From Armatimonadota bacterium (GTDB lineage: Bacteria; Armatimonadota; JAAZEB01), in contig JAAZEB010000247.1 of the NCBI GenBank assembly GCA_012512505.1, positions 1 to 50,722 of the forward strand: a DNA stretch of 50,722 nucleotides, written 5' to 3'. The notes below the pieces were generated by a model. It searched no databases, had not been told where the DNA came from, and was given only the letters and a program-made list of their open reading frames with translations. This document shows, in pieces, positions 17,473 through 25,676 of this stretch (position 1 is its first letter; each line of letters starts with the position of its first letter). A program made the position numbers and the translations under genes.

Positions 17473-17988
17473 TCAGTGGGATGGGGGAGCGCGACCGGCA
17501 TCCGGCCGCGAGGCACATTGAGACCTGGGATTCAGGACCAGGTCCGGGGGAATCTGGAAGGTAACGCGCGAGGGATCGAGCACCACCGGCACGGGCAGCA
17601 GGGCTGCCTGGGGCAGCACGCACACTAGCGGCGCGCGCCCCCGCTTGGCGGCGGGCTCGAAGCTGGCCGGCATCTCATCGGGGGCCGGCTGCGTGACGCA
17701 GGGGCAGCTCATCCCGATGGGCGTCGGCGACGCCGACACCGGCTGGGCGGATCCTGCCGAGTGAGCGGCAGCACCATCGTGGCACGAGGAACTGGCCGCG
17801 GTGGACGCGCCTAGCGTGCAGCAACAGCCAGCCATCGTGGCGTTCGACGCGCACCGGCAGGCGGCCGGCACCGCGTCTCCCTCCCGGGATGGGCAGGGCG
17901 AGCCGAGAGTGCTCGCCACTGGTCCCAAGAAGAAGGCGACCAATGCCAGCAGCGCCGTCAGTCCACGTTGTGCTCTTGTTCGTCTCAT
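17473..17988 (-). CDS. Secreted cysteine-rich protein of unknown function
   Basis: The 171-residue product has a clear signal peptide (GLTALLALVAFFLGPVASTLG) and eleven cysteines, several clustered (CRC, GCCC, SCPC), with SSCH and Pro-rich linkers. Such patterns are common in small periplasmic metal-handling proteins found near copper or heavy-metal genes, but I do not recognise a defined family. Start ATG 17988 (or GTG 17994) has no strong ribosome-binding site. It points the same way as the FMN_bind-like gene, 261 bases upstream of it. The gap between them contains a 12-bp palindrome (CCAGGCGCCTGG, 17314-17325) and no obvious promoter. Confidence 0.65.
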   Translation of the reverse strand: MRRTRAQRGLTALLALVAFFLGPVASTLGSPCPSREGDAVPAACRCASNATMAGCCCTLGASTAASSSCHDGAAAHSAGSAQPVSASPTPIGMSCPCVTQPAPDEMPASFEPAAKRGRAPLVCVLPQAALLPVPVVLDPSRVTFQIPPDLVLNPRSQCASRPDAGRAPPSH

Positions 17989-18070
17989 CGCCACAGGGTC
18001 ACCGCCCGCGCGGTATCACCTGTAGAGACACGGCGGCACACCCGCTGGTTCCGGGGGGATTTTGGCGGGC

Positions 18071-18259
18071 CTATGCCAGGGGGCGCTTGAAGAAGTAAGT
18101 ATAGGCCACGACCGCCACCAGTTCCCAGCCCTCCTGCCCGAACTGGTTCAGAACTTCGGGGTCCTCCCGCTTCCCCAGTTCGGGGGCGGGCTTCCCGTCC
18201 ACGACCCAGCCGCCCACGTGCTCGCTGCGATAGACGATCTTGTACTCCCAACGCTGCAT
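18071..18259 (-). CDS. DUF4177-like small protein
   Basis: ATG 18259 after GAGGG gives 62 residues. The sequence MQRWEYKIVY, then GQEGWELVAVV and YTYFFKRP, fits the small DUF4177 family (a WEYK start, an EGWEL centre and a basic end). Members are mostly cytoplasmic, of unknown role, and occur alone. It lies 29 bases after the glycosyltransferase gene and probably ends that operon. Confidence 0.85.
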   Translation of the reverse strand: MQRWEYKIVYRSEHVGGWVVDGKPAPELGKREDPEVLNQFGQEGWELVAVVAYTYFFKRPLA

Positions 18260-18288
18260 CGCATGGCCCTCCGCCAGCCGGCCGGCGC

Positions 18289-19326
18289 TCAGGGGGACTG
18301 AACGACGCGCGTGATGCGCGCCACCCAATGCGCCAGCGTCATTCCCTGCTCCACCAACTCCCGGCCCCGCCGGCCCATCGCTGCCGCCTCCACGGGGTGA
18401 TCCAGCAGATAGTTCAGCGCCCGTGCCAGCGCCACGGCGTCGCCGGGAGGCACCCACAGTCCGGCCTCGCCGTCGGCGAACGCTTCCTTGAGGCCGGGGT
18501 TCGCCGTCGCCACCACCGGGCGCGCCATCGCCATCGCCTCCAGCAACGCGGTGATCCCCGCCTGGAAATCGACCGCCGCTACCGGCACCGCCACGACCCG
18601 CGCGCGCCGATAGAGATCGCGCAGCTCCGGGTAACTGACCCCGGGCAGGAAGGAGACGTTCCCGCCGGCCGCCGGGCCAGCGGCGTCGCCGCGCTGTCTA
18701 GACCAGGGGCTGCGGGCGAGAATGCGAACAGGGCAGTCGAGCCGCGCGGCGGCAGCGGCCAGGGTGGCGTAGTCGCGCCGCTCGCGCCCGACGCTGCGCA
18801 CCAGCCGCTCTGGCTCGGTGCCATCGGGGCGGAAGAAGTGGGCGTCGGCGTGGAAGGCGATGCGGTGAATGCGCTCGGCGGGCAGGCCCAGGCGGCTGAG
18901 GCACTCTGCCTGCACCCCGGCGTAGCAGAAGACACCGCCGATCTGGCGGCGCACCCCGGGCCAGCGCAGCAGGGCGCGCTTCCAGCGTGCCGTAACCCGG
19001 TGGGCGATGAAGTAGACGGGGGGCGAGCCGTGCCCGGCCAGGAGGGCGCACAGCGGCAGGCCCAGCCGCTCCGAATCGCATACAAACCGGTCCACCGCGT
19101 GGCGACGCAGGAAGGCGGCGGCAACCTGCGGCAGCCAGGCGGCGCCGCGCCGCAAACCGCGCCGAAGCGCCGGCGGCAGCGCGCGGGTGGCTGCCGCACG
19201 GTCGAGGATGGTGGCGCCGAGAGCGTCGGCCAGGGCGTGGTAGTCCGGCGTGGGTCGCCGGCCGGAGGCCGCCTCACACCGGTCGGCCGGCCGGTCTTCG
19301 GTCGAGATCAGCAACACGGTGCGCAT
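18289..19326 (-). CDS. Glycosyltransferase, GT-B fold (GT4-like)
   Basis: The 345-residue protein has the two Rossmann-like halves of GT-B enzymes. The C-terminal donor-binding half shows FLPGVSYPELRDLYRRARVVAVPV, then GITALLEAMAMARPVVATANPGLKEAF with the E-x7-E type region, and DGEAGLWVPPGD, all typical of GT4. The N-terminal half is shorter and Arg-rich. It should transfer a sugar from a nucleotide donor to an unknown acceptor, perhaps cell-surface polysaccharide. ATG 19326 has GGGAGAG in front and lies inside the 3' end of the kinase gene (53-base overlap, different frame), implying translational coupling. Confidence 0.88.
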   Translation of the reverse strand: MRTVLLISTEDRPADRCEAASGRRPTPDYHALADALGATILDRAAATRALPPALRRGLRRGAAWLPQVAAAFLRRHAVDRFVCDSERLGLPLCALLAGHGSPPVYFIAHRVTARWKRALLRWPGVRRQIGGVFCYAGVQAECLSRLGLPAERIHRIAFHADAHFFRPDGTEPERLVRSVGRERRDYATLAAAAARLDCPVRILARSPWSRQRGDAAGPAAGGNVSFLPGVSYPELRDLYRRARVVAVPVAAVDFQAGITALLEAMAMARPVVATANPGLKEAFADGEAGLWVPPGDAVALARALNYLLDHPVEAAAMGRRGRELVEQGMTLAHWVARITRVVQSP

Positions 19327-21610
19327 CGGGCTCTCCCTGTTGGGGGAGGCCCTGCACGCTCTGTGCCAGCGGCAGCACCAAGGTGAAGGTGGCGCCAGCG
19401 CCGGCCGTGCTGTCCACCAGGATGGTTCCCTGATGCGCCTCGGCCACCCGGCGGGCGATCGATAGGCCGAGGCCGGTGCCCTTCGTCTTGGTGGTGAAGA
19501 GCGGCTCGAACAGGTGAGGCACCACTTCCGCGGCGATCCCCGGCCCGGTGTCGGTGACCGCCACGCGCAGGGTGTCCTCCTCGCGCCCGGCCCGGAGGGT
19601 GAGCTTTCCCTGCGCCGGCATCACCTGCACCGCGTTCTCGATCAAGCTCCCCAGCGCCCGGGCGATCTGGGCGTGGTCTGCCAGCACCGGGGGCAGGTCC
19701 GGCTCCACCTGCACCTCCATGGTGATGTGCGCCGGCACGCGGGCATTGGCCAGCGCCAGCCGGATCAGCGGTTCGATGGCCACCGGCTCGAACTGGGGGG
19801 GCGCCTCGCGGGTGAAGTCGACGAGGTCGTTGATGATCCGGCTGGCGGCAGCCACCTGGCGCCCGACGGCGTCGAGGTGGCGCTGGCGCCGCTCGGCGGA
19901 GCAGCCCTGCTGCAGCGCGAAGTGAGCCACCTTGATCACGTTGAGGGGATTCCGCAGCTCGTGGGCGACGGTGGCGGCAAGCTGGCCGATGGAAGCCAGG
20001 CGCTCGGCGCGGAGCAGCTCGCGGTGCGCCTCCTCGAGTTCGCGCGTCTTTTCTGCCACCCGGTGCTCCAACTCGCGGCTCCAGGCTTCCAGGGCAATGC
20101 CGGCGCGCTGCGTTTCCTCAAACAGCTCGGCGTTATCGATGGCCGCCGCCGCCCGGTCGGCCAGCAGCACCGCCAGGGTGAGGTCCTCCTGCGTGGGCAG
20201 GTGCGCGGGGTCGCAATAGGCGGCGACCAGGGCGCCCCGGGTGCGGTCGCGCAGGCGCAGCGGCGCCACCACCAGCGCCCGGATGCCAGCCTTGCGCACG
20301 TATTCCGCCGGCACGGCCGAGGGCATGGCGTCGTGCCGCGCCAGCAGCGGCTCGCCGGTCTTCAGCACCGTGCCGATTGGCCCCACGCCGTAGCGCGGCG
20401 GGTTGGCCTCGAAGTACTGGTGCAGGCCGCTTCCGGCACCGGTCCTTGGCTCGCGGCTGGCCGCGACCCGGACGGCGTCGGGATCGGGCTGCAGCATCAC
20501 GAGTAGGCAGGCATCGCCCAGCATCTCCGCCGCCTGGGAGACCACCGTCTCCATCGTGGCGCACACATCGAGGCGGGCACTAAACTGGCGGCCGGCCTCG
20601 GCCAGGAAGGTGGCGCGGCGTTCGGCGCGTTCGGCATCGGCGCGCAGGCGCTCCAGCGCGGCGACGTGGCGCTGCGCCTGCGAGTAAAGGCGGGCGTTGT
20701 CGATGGCCAGGGCGGCGTTGTTGGCCAACTCCTGCAGCACCTGCAGGGCATCGGCGCCCGGCCGCTTGCGCAGGCCGGCCACCAGCGCCCCCACCGGGGC
20801 GCCGCGAGCCACGAGCGGCACCACGGCGGCAACGGGGGCCCCGGTAATGTACTGGCGCTCTCCACCGCTGCCATCCCCCGGCCGTAGCAGGTCGGCGACG
20901 AGGATCGCCCGGCGGTGGATGCACTGCGAGAGGGTGTGTTCGGAATCAAGGCGGATGCGGTTGGCATCGGCGCGCACCCGGTGCTTCGGTGAGGTCGCCA
21001 GGGCCGCGGCCAGGGACAGCGGCTCCTGCTCCCGGTCGACCAGCCAGACGGCCACCGGGTCGGCCCGGGTAAGGCGCTGCGCCTGTGCCAGGGCGGTTTG
21101 CAAGACCTGCTGCAAGTCGAGCGTGGAGAGGACGGTGGAGGAGACGACGCGCAAGCCTTCGAGCACCCGTGCCCGGCGCGCATCGCGCAGCACGGCCCGC
21201 CGCAGTGCGGCGACGGCACCGGTTACCAACGCCAACGAGAGCGCGAAAGCGACCTGTTCCAGCCAGGTGGGGGAGACCGCCGGCTGGCGGTCGGCGACGC
21301 CGCTCCAGCGGACCATCGCTTCAACGAGGAAGGAGAGCGCGGCCACCCCCAGGGGCAGCGGCATCGGCAGAACAAAGTAACCGAGCGCCACCGGCAGCAG
21401 GTAGAGGCAGCCCAGGTGGCCGCTTCCTCCCGTCAGCACATCCACCACGGCCGCCCCGGCCAGCAGCACCAGCGTAGTCGCCAGCGCCAGGCCGTGGCGG
21501 CACCAACCGCGCGCCAACGCCTCCAGCAGAAACCTCGCGGGGGACCGCGACGGCCCCATCTCGAGCGGATAGACCTGCGTGCGTGCCAAGACACTCCCCA
21601 TGCCAGGCAA
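19274..21610 (-). CDS. Membrane sensor histidine kinase with two GAF domains
   Basis: The 778-residue protein has about four membrane helices near the N-terminus (40-150), then GAF (about 165-310, ending NNAALAIDNARLYSQAQ) and GAF (about 330-500, DRAAAAIDNAELFEETQ). A coiled coil (505-535) leads to HisKA (LAATVAHELRNPLNVIK, His550) and HATPase_c (ENAVQV, DTGPGI, GTGLGLSIA). The last 28 residues after the catalytic domain are charged and overlap the start of the glycosyltransferase gene. The start is uncertain: ATG 21610, 21601 and one further in are possible, none with a strong ribosome-binding site. The dehydratase gene is 29 bases upstream. No response regulator is adjacent. Confidence 0.92.
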   Translation of the reverse strand: MPGMGSVLARTQVYPLEMGPSRSPARFLLEALARGWCRHGLALATTLVLLAGAAVVDVLTGGSGHLGCLYLLPVALGYFVLPMPLPLGVAALSFLVEAMVRWSGVADRQPAVSPTWLEQVAFALSLALVTGAVAALRRAVLRDARRARVLEGLRVVSSTVLSTLDLQQVLQTALAQAQRLTRADPVAVWLVDREQEPLSLAAALATSPKHRVRADANRIRLDSEHTLSQCIHRRAILVADLLRPGDGSGGERQYITGAPVAAVVPLVARGAPVGALVAGLRKRPGADALQVLQELANNAALAIDNARLYSQAQRHVAALERLRADAERAERRATFLAEAGRQFSARLDVCATMETVVSQAAEMLGDACLLVMLQPDPDAVRVAASREPRTGAGSGLHQYFEANPPRYGVGPIGTVLKTGEPLLARHDAMPSAVPAEYVRKAGIRALVVAPLRLRDRTRGALVAAYCDPAHLPTQEDLTLAVLLADRAAAAIDNAELFEETQRAGIALEAWSRELEHRVAEKTRELEEAHRELLRAERLASIGQLAATVAHELRNPLNVIKVAHFALQQGCSAERRQRHLDAVGRQVAAASRIINDLVDFTREAPPQFEPVAIEPLIRLALANARVPAHITMEVQVEPDLPPVLADHAQIARALGSLIENAVQVMPAQGKLTLRAGREEDTLRVAVTDTGPGIAAEVVPHLFEPLFTTKTKGTGLGLSIARRVAEAHQGTILVDSTAGAGATFTLVLPLAQSVQGLPQQGEPDAHRVADLDRRPAGRPV

Positions 21611-21639
21611 AGCGACACGGTATAGGGCTCGCGGTTTTC

Positions 21640-22752
21640 CTACCAGTCGGCGACCGACCCGTCGCGGTGGAACAGCGGCGGGTTGCGGTAGGCGTGGCCG
21701 AGCTTGCCGGCCACCGCCTCGTCATCCAGCTCGATCCCCAGCCCCGGGCCGGTGGGCAGGTCAATGTAGCCATCCCGGACCACGAACGGCTGGCGCAGAT
21801 AGCCCTCGCCCAGGCAGACCTGTTCCTGGCAGAGGAAGTTGGGGATACAGGCATCGAGCTGCAGGCAGGCGGCCAGGGCAATCGGCCCCAGCGGGTTGTG
21901 CGGCGCCATGGCCGCGTAGTAGACCTCGGCCATGGCGGCGATCTTCTTGCACTCGAGGATGCCGCCGGCGTGGCACAGATCCGGCTGCAGGACGGCGGCG
22001 GCCTGCTTCTCCAGCACTTCCCGAAACCCCCACTTGGTGAAGAGGCGCTCGCCGGTGGCAATCGGGATGGAGGTAGAGCGCGCTACGGTGACCATCACGT
22101 CGGGGTTCTCGGGCAGGCAGGGCTCTTCGAGGAACAGCGGGTGATAGGGCTCGAGGGCACGCGCCAGGCGGATCGAGAGCGCCGGGCTGAGGCGGCCGTG
22201 GCAGTCGTAGGCGATATCGACGTTCGGGCCAACGGCCTCGCGCATCGCGGCGAAGGTGGCTACCGCCGACTCGATCCAGCCGGGGGTCTCCAGGATCTCG
22301 GCGGGGCCGGGCGCCCCCGTCTTCAGCGCGGTGAAGCCGCGATCGGCGGCTGCCTTCGCCGAGCGGGCGGCTTCCTCCGGCGTGCCGCCGCCGCAGTGGC
22401 CGTAAACGCGGATCCGGTCGCGACAGGCACCGCCCAGCAGTTGGTAGATCGGCACGCCCAGCGACTTGCCGAGGATGTCCCACAGGGCAATCTCAACGCC
22501 CGAGAGGGCACTGGTGAGAACCGGCCCTCCCCGATAGAAGCCATGACGGTAGATCGCCTGCCAGTGGTGCTCGATGCGTCGGGGGTCCTGGCCGACGAGG
22601 TACTCGCCGATCTGCTGCACTTCCTGGGCAACCGCGTCGTGGTGGCCCTCCACGATCGGCTCGCCGTAGCCGACAATCCCGGCGTCGGTGTGGATCTTGA
22701 GGAAGCACCACCGCGGTTGCACCAACATCGTTTCCAGACGGGTGATCTTCAT
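21640..22752 (-). CDS. dgoD: D-galactonate dehydratase
   Basis: The 370-residue enzyme belongs to the mandelate racemase branch of the enolase superfamily. It converts D-galactonate to 2-dehydro-3-deoxy-D-galactonate in the De Ley-Doudoroff route. Residues match the E. coli enzyme even in numbering: Mg ligands Asp183, Glu209 and Glu235 (AYDCH, FLEEP, TGER), bases His185 and His285 (APHNP). ATG 22752 follows GAGGAGAG. It heads an operon with a sensor kinase and glycosyltransferase rather than with the other galactonate genes (dgoK, dgoA), which are not in the window. Substrate range among related sugar acids cannot be fixed from sequence. Confidence 0.92.
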   Translation of the reverse strand: MKITRLETMLVQPRWCFLKIHTDAGIVGYGEPIVEGHHDAVAQEVQQIGEYLVGQDPRRIEHHWQAIYRHGFYRGGPVLTSALSGVEIALWDILGKSLGVPIYQLLGGACRDRIRVYGHCGGGTPEEAARSAKAAADRGFTALKTGAPGPAEILETPGWIESAVATFAAMREAVGPNVDIAYDCHGRLSPALSIRLARALEPYHPLFLEEPCLPENPDVMVTVARSTSIPIATGERLFTKWGFREVLEKQAAAVLQPDLCHAGGILECKKIAAMAEVYYAAMAPHNPLGPIALAACLQLDACIPNFLCQEQVCLGEGYLRQPFVVRDGYIDLPTGPGLGIELDDEAVAGKLGHAYRNPPLFHRDGSVADW

Positions 22753-22860
22753 CGGCACTCTCCTCTGGCGCGTCGCTCCACACTCCCATACTCCCTCGCC
22801 CCCCTCCACTCCTGCTTCTGGCACCGAAATTGCGCGTTGCCGGGCCGGAGGTGAAATGCC

Positions 22861-23625
22861 ATGCGCATCTCAACACTGGCGTGCGGTCTGCTCTGTGCCG
22901 CCCTGGCCTGGGCCGGCCCCGCGGCAGCCCAGCGCGGTCCGGGCGTGGAGGAGGCCGGGGAGGAGCAGCGGTTTGTCCCCGCCGGCCTGGTGCTCAACCC
23001 GACCGCCTACATGCTGCCGGCGAACCAATGGCTCATCGGGGCGGGCACGTTCCAGCAAGCCGTGGTCACCGGTTCCAGCGACCGGCAGTACTCGGCCAGC
23101 CTCTTCCGAGGCTTCAACCGTAACTTCCACGCCGGGGTGTTCTGGACCGGCGTGAGGCGAGACCGGATCGGCCGGGATGACATCGTCGAGAGCTACTTCG
23201 GCGCCAGCGCCCAGTATCAGTTCGTGAACGAGGGGCGAGGGCTGACGCCGGCGCTGTCGCTCGGCGGCTACGCCTACACCGGCCCGGGCTCCGGCGCCAC
23301 CACCTACCTGGTCGCCAGCAAGAACCTGTCGGGGGAGGTGCGGCCCGGCGCCATCTTCCTGCATGCTGGCGCCCGCTGGGACACGTTTGACAACGACCTG
23401 GTGGATGGCAGCGCGATCCGCCCGTTCGTGGGCGCCAACTTCCTGCTTACCGAGAATCTGGCCCTGCTTGGCGAGTTCCGCTGGAGCCACTTCGGCGAGA
23501 CGGACGATCCCTGGTCGCTCGGCGCGATCTACAACATCGGCGGCGGCCTGGCGATCACTGCTGGCGTTCAGGACCCCGGATCCGGCGATACCAGCCTGTT
23601 CGTGGGCCTGACCCTCGTGCCGTAA
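22861..23625 (+). CDS. Outer-membrane beta-barrel-like protein
   Basis: ATG 22861 follows GGAGGTGA and starts a 254-residue protein with signal peptide (STLACGLLCAALAWAGPAAAQ). The rest is Gly- and aromatic-rich with alternating strands (YSASLFRGFNRNFHAGVFW, RPFVGANFLLTENLALLGEF), as in 8- to 12-stranded barrels. It is divergent from dgoD, with 108 bases between the two starts and no obvious promoter pair. A strong hairpin (23806-23835) lies after it, so it is probably expressed alone. The function is unknown; it could be a structural barrel or a small channel. Confidence 0.8.
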   Translation: MRISTLACGLLCAALAWAGPAAAQRGPGVEEAGEEQRFVPAGLVLNPTAYMLPANQWLIGAGTFQQAVVTGSSDRQYSASLFRGFNRNFHAGVFWTGVRRDRIGRDDIVESYFGASAQYQFVNEGRGLTPALSLGGYAYTGPGSGATTYLVASKNLSGEVRPGAIFLHAGARWDTFDNDLVDGSAIRPFVGANFLLTENLALLGEFRWSHFGETDDPWSLGAIYNIGGGLAITAGVQDPGSGDTSLFVGLTLVP

Positions 23626-23805
23626 CCGCCGTGGGAGAGGCTCCGGGACAACAGCTCACACTCGATCACAGTCGGTCTGCCGGGCGGTCGCGGCCGGAGG
23701 AGCGACCCAACACGCCGCGCGGGTCTGCGTTGGGGCCGCGCTCCGTCCCGGCCCGCCCCGCTGCTGCCACTGGGGGATGGAATGGCCCCATGGCGCAGCC
23801 GATCA

Positions 23806-23835
23806 GGCCTCGCGCGGCCGAACCCGCGCGAGGCC
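23806..23835 (+). terminator. Perfect 12-bp hairpin between outer-membrane and M28 genes
   Basis: GGCCTCGCGCGG (23806-23817) pairs perfectly with 23824-23835 around the six-base loop CCGAAC. No T-tract follows. Between 23626 and the M28 start (283 bases) I see only this hairpin. Confidence 0.5.
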
Positions 23836-23908
23836 GCGCCCCTTCACGCGTGCCGGCCGAGTGCGGATCACCGCCGCTGCCCAACCCGGCTGGCGGGAGC
23901 AAGCACCG

Positions 23909-24844
23909 ATGAGCACCGCTGTTTGCCCGCGCCGCGTTCTTGCCGCCGCCGGCATCGCCGGCGTCTTCTTGCTGCTGGGTAGCCCGGGCGTACGCCCGGA
24001 GCCGCTGCCGTCCCCACCGCTCCCTGAGCCGGACGCACGCCGCCTGGCCCGCGACGTCGCCTACCTGGCGACTACCATCGGCCCCCGCCCCGCCGGCAGC
24101 CAGGCCGAGCAGCGTGCCGCTGAATTCATCGCCACCCGCCTGGCCACGCTCGGCTACACGGTGCGCTGGCAGCCCTTCCCCCTGCCTGGGGGGCGACAGT
24201 CCGCCAACGTGATCGCCACCCGGGGCGACCAGCCACCGCAGTTGCTCATCGGCGGCCACTACGACTCGCGCCCGCGCGCGCCCGGCGCCGAGGACAACGC
24301 CTCTGGCATTGCCGTCATCCTGGAGGTGGCCCGCCTGCTAGCCGAGCGGGACCTACCGGTACAGTTTGTGGCCTTTGGCGCCGAGGAGCGCGTCGTCAGC
24401 GGCCGCAACGGCCACCACTTCGGCTCGCGCTACTACGTGCGCACGGCGACGGCGGCTCACCTGGCCGGGCTGCGCGGGATGCTGTGCATCGACTGCGTCG
24501 GCAGCGGCACGCGCTTCCTGGTGCAGGGGTGCGCTAGCGATGACGGCCGCCTGGCCCGGCACTGCCGGGTGCTGGCCTGGCGCCATGGCCTTACCCCCGG
24601 CGGCGGCCCGGCGAGGCTGAACAGCGACCACGCCGCGTTCGCCCGCGCCGGCGTGCCAGTGGCCTACTACCACCGCCTGCCCCATCCCCAGACCCACACC
24701 CCACACGACCTGCCCTACCGCGTCCGGCCAGAGTTCCTGCAGGAGACCGCGACCGCCGTCCTCCTTGCCAGCGAGGATCTGTGCGCTCCGCTGGCAGCCC
24801 TTTGGCCGCGGGAACCGGCCGCCGGGGGATCACGTTCCGGTTAG
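23909..24844 (+). CDS. Secreted M28-family zinc aminopeptidase
   Basis: The 311-residue protein starts at ATG 23909 (GGGAGC upstream) with a signal peptide or membrane anchor (VLAAAGIAGVFLLLGS). The di-zinc ligands of the M28 family are all present: His117 in GGHYDS, Asp129 in EDNASG, Glu160 (with the general base Glu159) in FGAEE, Asp195 in CIDCVG, and His263 in THTPHD. It should release N-terminal amino acids from peptides outside the cytoplasm. Its 3' end overlaps the possible leader RNA of the thioredoxin gene. It differs from the membrane-inserted M28 protein at 34419. Confidence 0.92.
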   Translation: MSTAVCPRRVLAAAGIAGVFLLLGSPGVRPEPLPSPPLPEPDARRLARDVAYLATTIGPRPAGSQAEQRAAEFIATRLATLGYTVRWQPFPLPGGRQSANVIATRGDQPPQLLIGGHYDSRPRAPGAEDNASGIAVILEVARLLAERDLPVQFVAFGAEERVVSGRNGHHFGSRYYVRTATAAHLAGLRGMLCIDCVGSGTRFLVQGCASDDGRLARHCRVLAWRHGLTPGGGPARLNSDHAAFARAGVPVAYYHRLPHPQTHTPHDLPYRVRPEFLQETATAVLLASEDLCAPLAALWPREPAAGGSRSG

Positions 24845-25033
24845 CGAGGATCCTTACACTCGCACGGGGAGCGAATCCCGGTGCCGCCGGGAGGTCTCTA
24901 ACCAGACAGAGGGAACTATCAGGGGGCGACTCCTGTCACAGTACTGCGGCGCGTCGTGCCCGTCGCCACGATGCCAGAATGCCGGCAGGGAAAGCCACCT
25001 GCCTCAGGTACCGCGCGACGGCAGGAGAGGGAG
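24815..25033 (+). promoter_or_regulatory. Structured leader of the thioredoxin gene, possible riboswitch
   Basis: GGGGATCAC (24825-24833) and GCGAATCCCGG (24871-24881) flank a GCGAG/CTCGC hairpin; the order GGGGGA ... GGGG-GAATCC ... GACAG loosely recalls the ydaO (cyclic-di-AMP) riboswitch. Near the gene, CCTGCC (24998-25003) can pair with GGCAGG at 24984-24989 or with GGCAGG at 25020-25025, and the latter holds part of the ribosome-binding site. The start of the element overlaps the M28 stop codon. Confidence 0.35.
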
Positions 25034-25037
25034 AACA

Positions 25038-25604
25038 ATGCGACTACTGAAGTGGGGGATTGTGGTGGGGCTGGGCCTCGCGCTGATCCCCGCCCTGCGG
25101 GGCGACCGGGATGGCGTTCGGGGGCCGGAGCCGGGCGCCGCGGCACTGGCGGCGGCGGCCGACAAGGAGGCGCGCTCACAGGAAGCGCCCAAGGCGGCCG
25201 ACTTCGTCCTCCCCGATCCGGAGGGGAAGAAGGTGCGCCTGCGCGACCAGCGGGGCAAAGTGGTAGTCCTCAGCTTCTGGGCCACCTGGTGCCCGCCCTG
25301 TCGCGAGGAGATGCCGCACCTGCAGGCGCTGCACACCAAGTACAAGGGCAAGCCGGTGCGGGTGATCGCCGTCAACCTGGACCAGCAGGGCAAACCGCTC
25401 CGCGAGTGGCTCACCGAGCGCAAGCTCACCTTCACCACCCTGGCCGATACCAATCAGAAGGTGGCCGCGCAGTATGGGGTTCAGGGCATCCCGACGCTGC
25501 TGGTGCTCGATCAGCAGGGCACCATTCGCCACCGGGCCGAAGGGTTCGACCCGAACATGGAGAAGGAGCTGAGCACGCTGATTGACGGTCTGTTGAAGAA
25601 GTGA
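25038..25604 (+). CDS. TlpA/ResA-like thioredoxin
   Basis: The 188-residue protein starts at ATG 25038 after AGGAGAGGGAG and has an N-terminal signal anchor (KWGIVVGLGLALIPALRG). The thioredoxin domain (50-188) shows the redox motif WCPPC in VLSFWATWCPPCREEMP and the cis-Pro in GIPTLLVL. Such proteins reduce disulfides on the outside of the membrane, for example during cytochrome c maturation. Here there are no cytochrome genes nearby; the M28 peptidase gene is upstream. The leader before it can fold in ways that open or hide the ribosome-binding site. A strong two-way terminator follows. Confidence 0.93.
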   Translation: MRLLKWGIVVGLGLALIPALRGDRDGVRGPEPGAAALAAAADKEARSQEAPKAADFVLPDPEGKKVRLRDQRGKVVVLSFWATWCPPCREEMPHLQALHTKYKGKPVRVIAVNLDQQGKPLREWLTERKLTFTTLADTNQKVAAQYGVQGIPTLLVLDQQGTIRHRAEGFDPNMEKELSTLIDGLLKK

Positions 25605-25618
25605 GCCGGCATTTGGCA

Positions 25619-25669
25619 GCCGCGGCACGCCGCCCCGTTCGGCAACCGGGCGGGGCGCTGTGCCGCGGC
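25619..25669. terminator. Bidirectional terminator between convergent genes
   Basis: A perfect 10-bp outer stem (GCCGCGGCAC, 25619-25628, with 25660-25669) encloses an inner GCCCCG/CGGGGC stem. It sits in the 72-base gap between the convergent thioredoxin and STAS genes. Confidence 0.7.
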
Positions 25670-25676
25670 GTCGGCC

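Noticed and set aside
18071-18457. Longer form of the DUF4177 protein
   Set aside because: The extra N-terminal part lies inside the glycosyltransferase gene and is low-complexity; the family starts at the MQRWEYK Met.
24861-24885. tRNA T-arm-like GCGAATCCC
   Set aside because: The TTC of the T-loop is missing and no acceptor or anticodon stem can be built around it.
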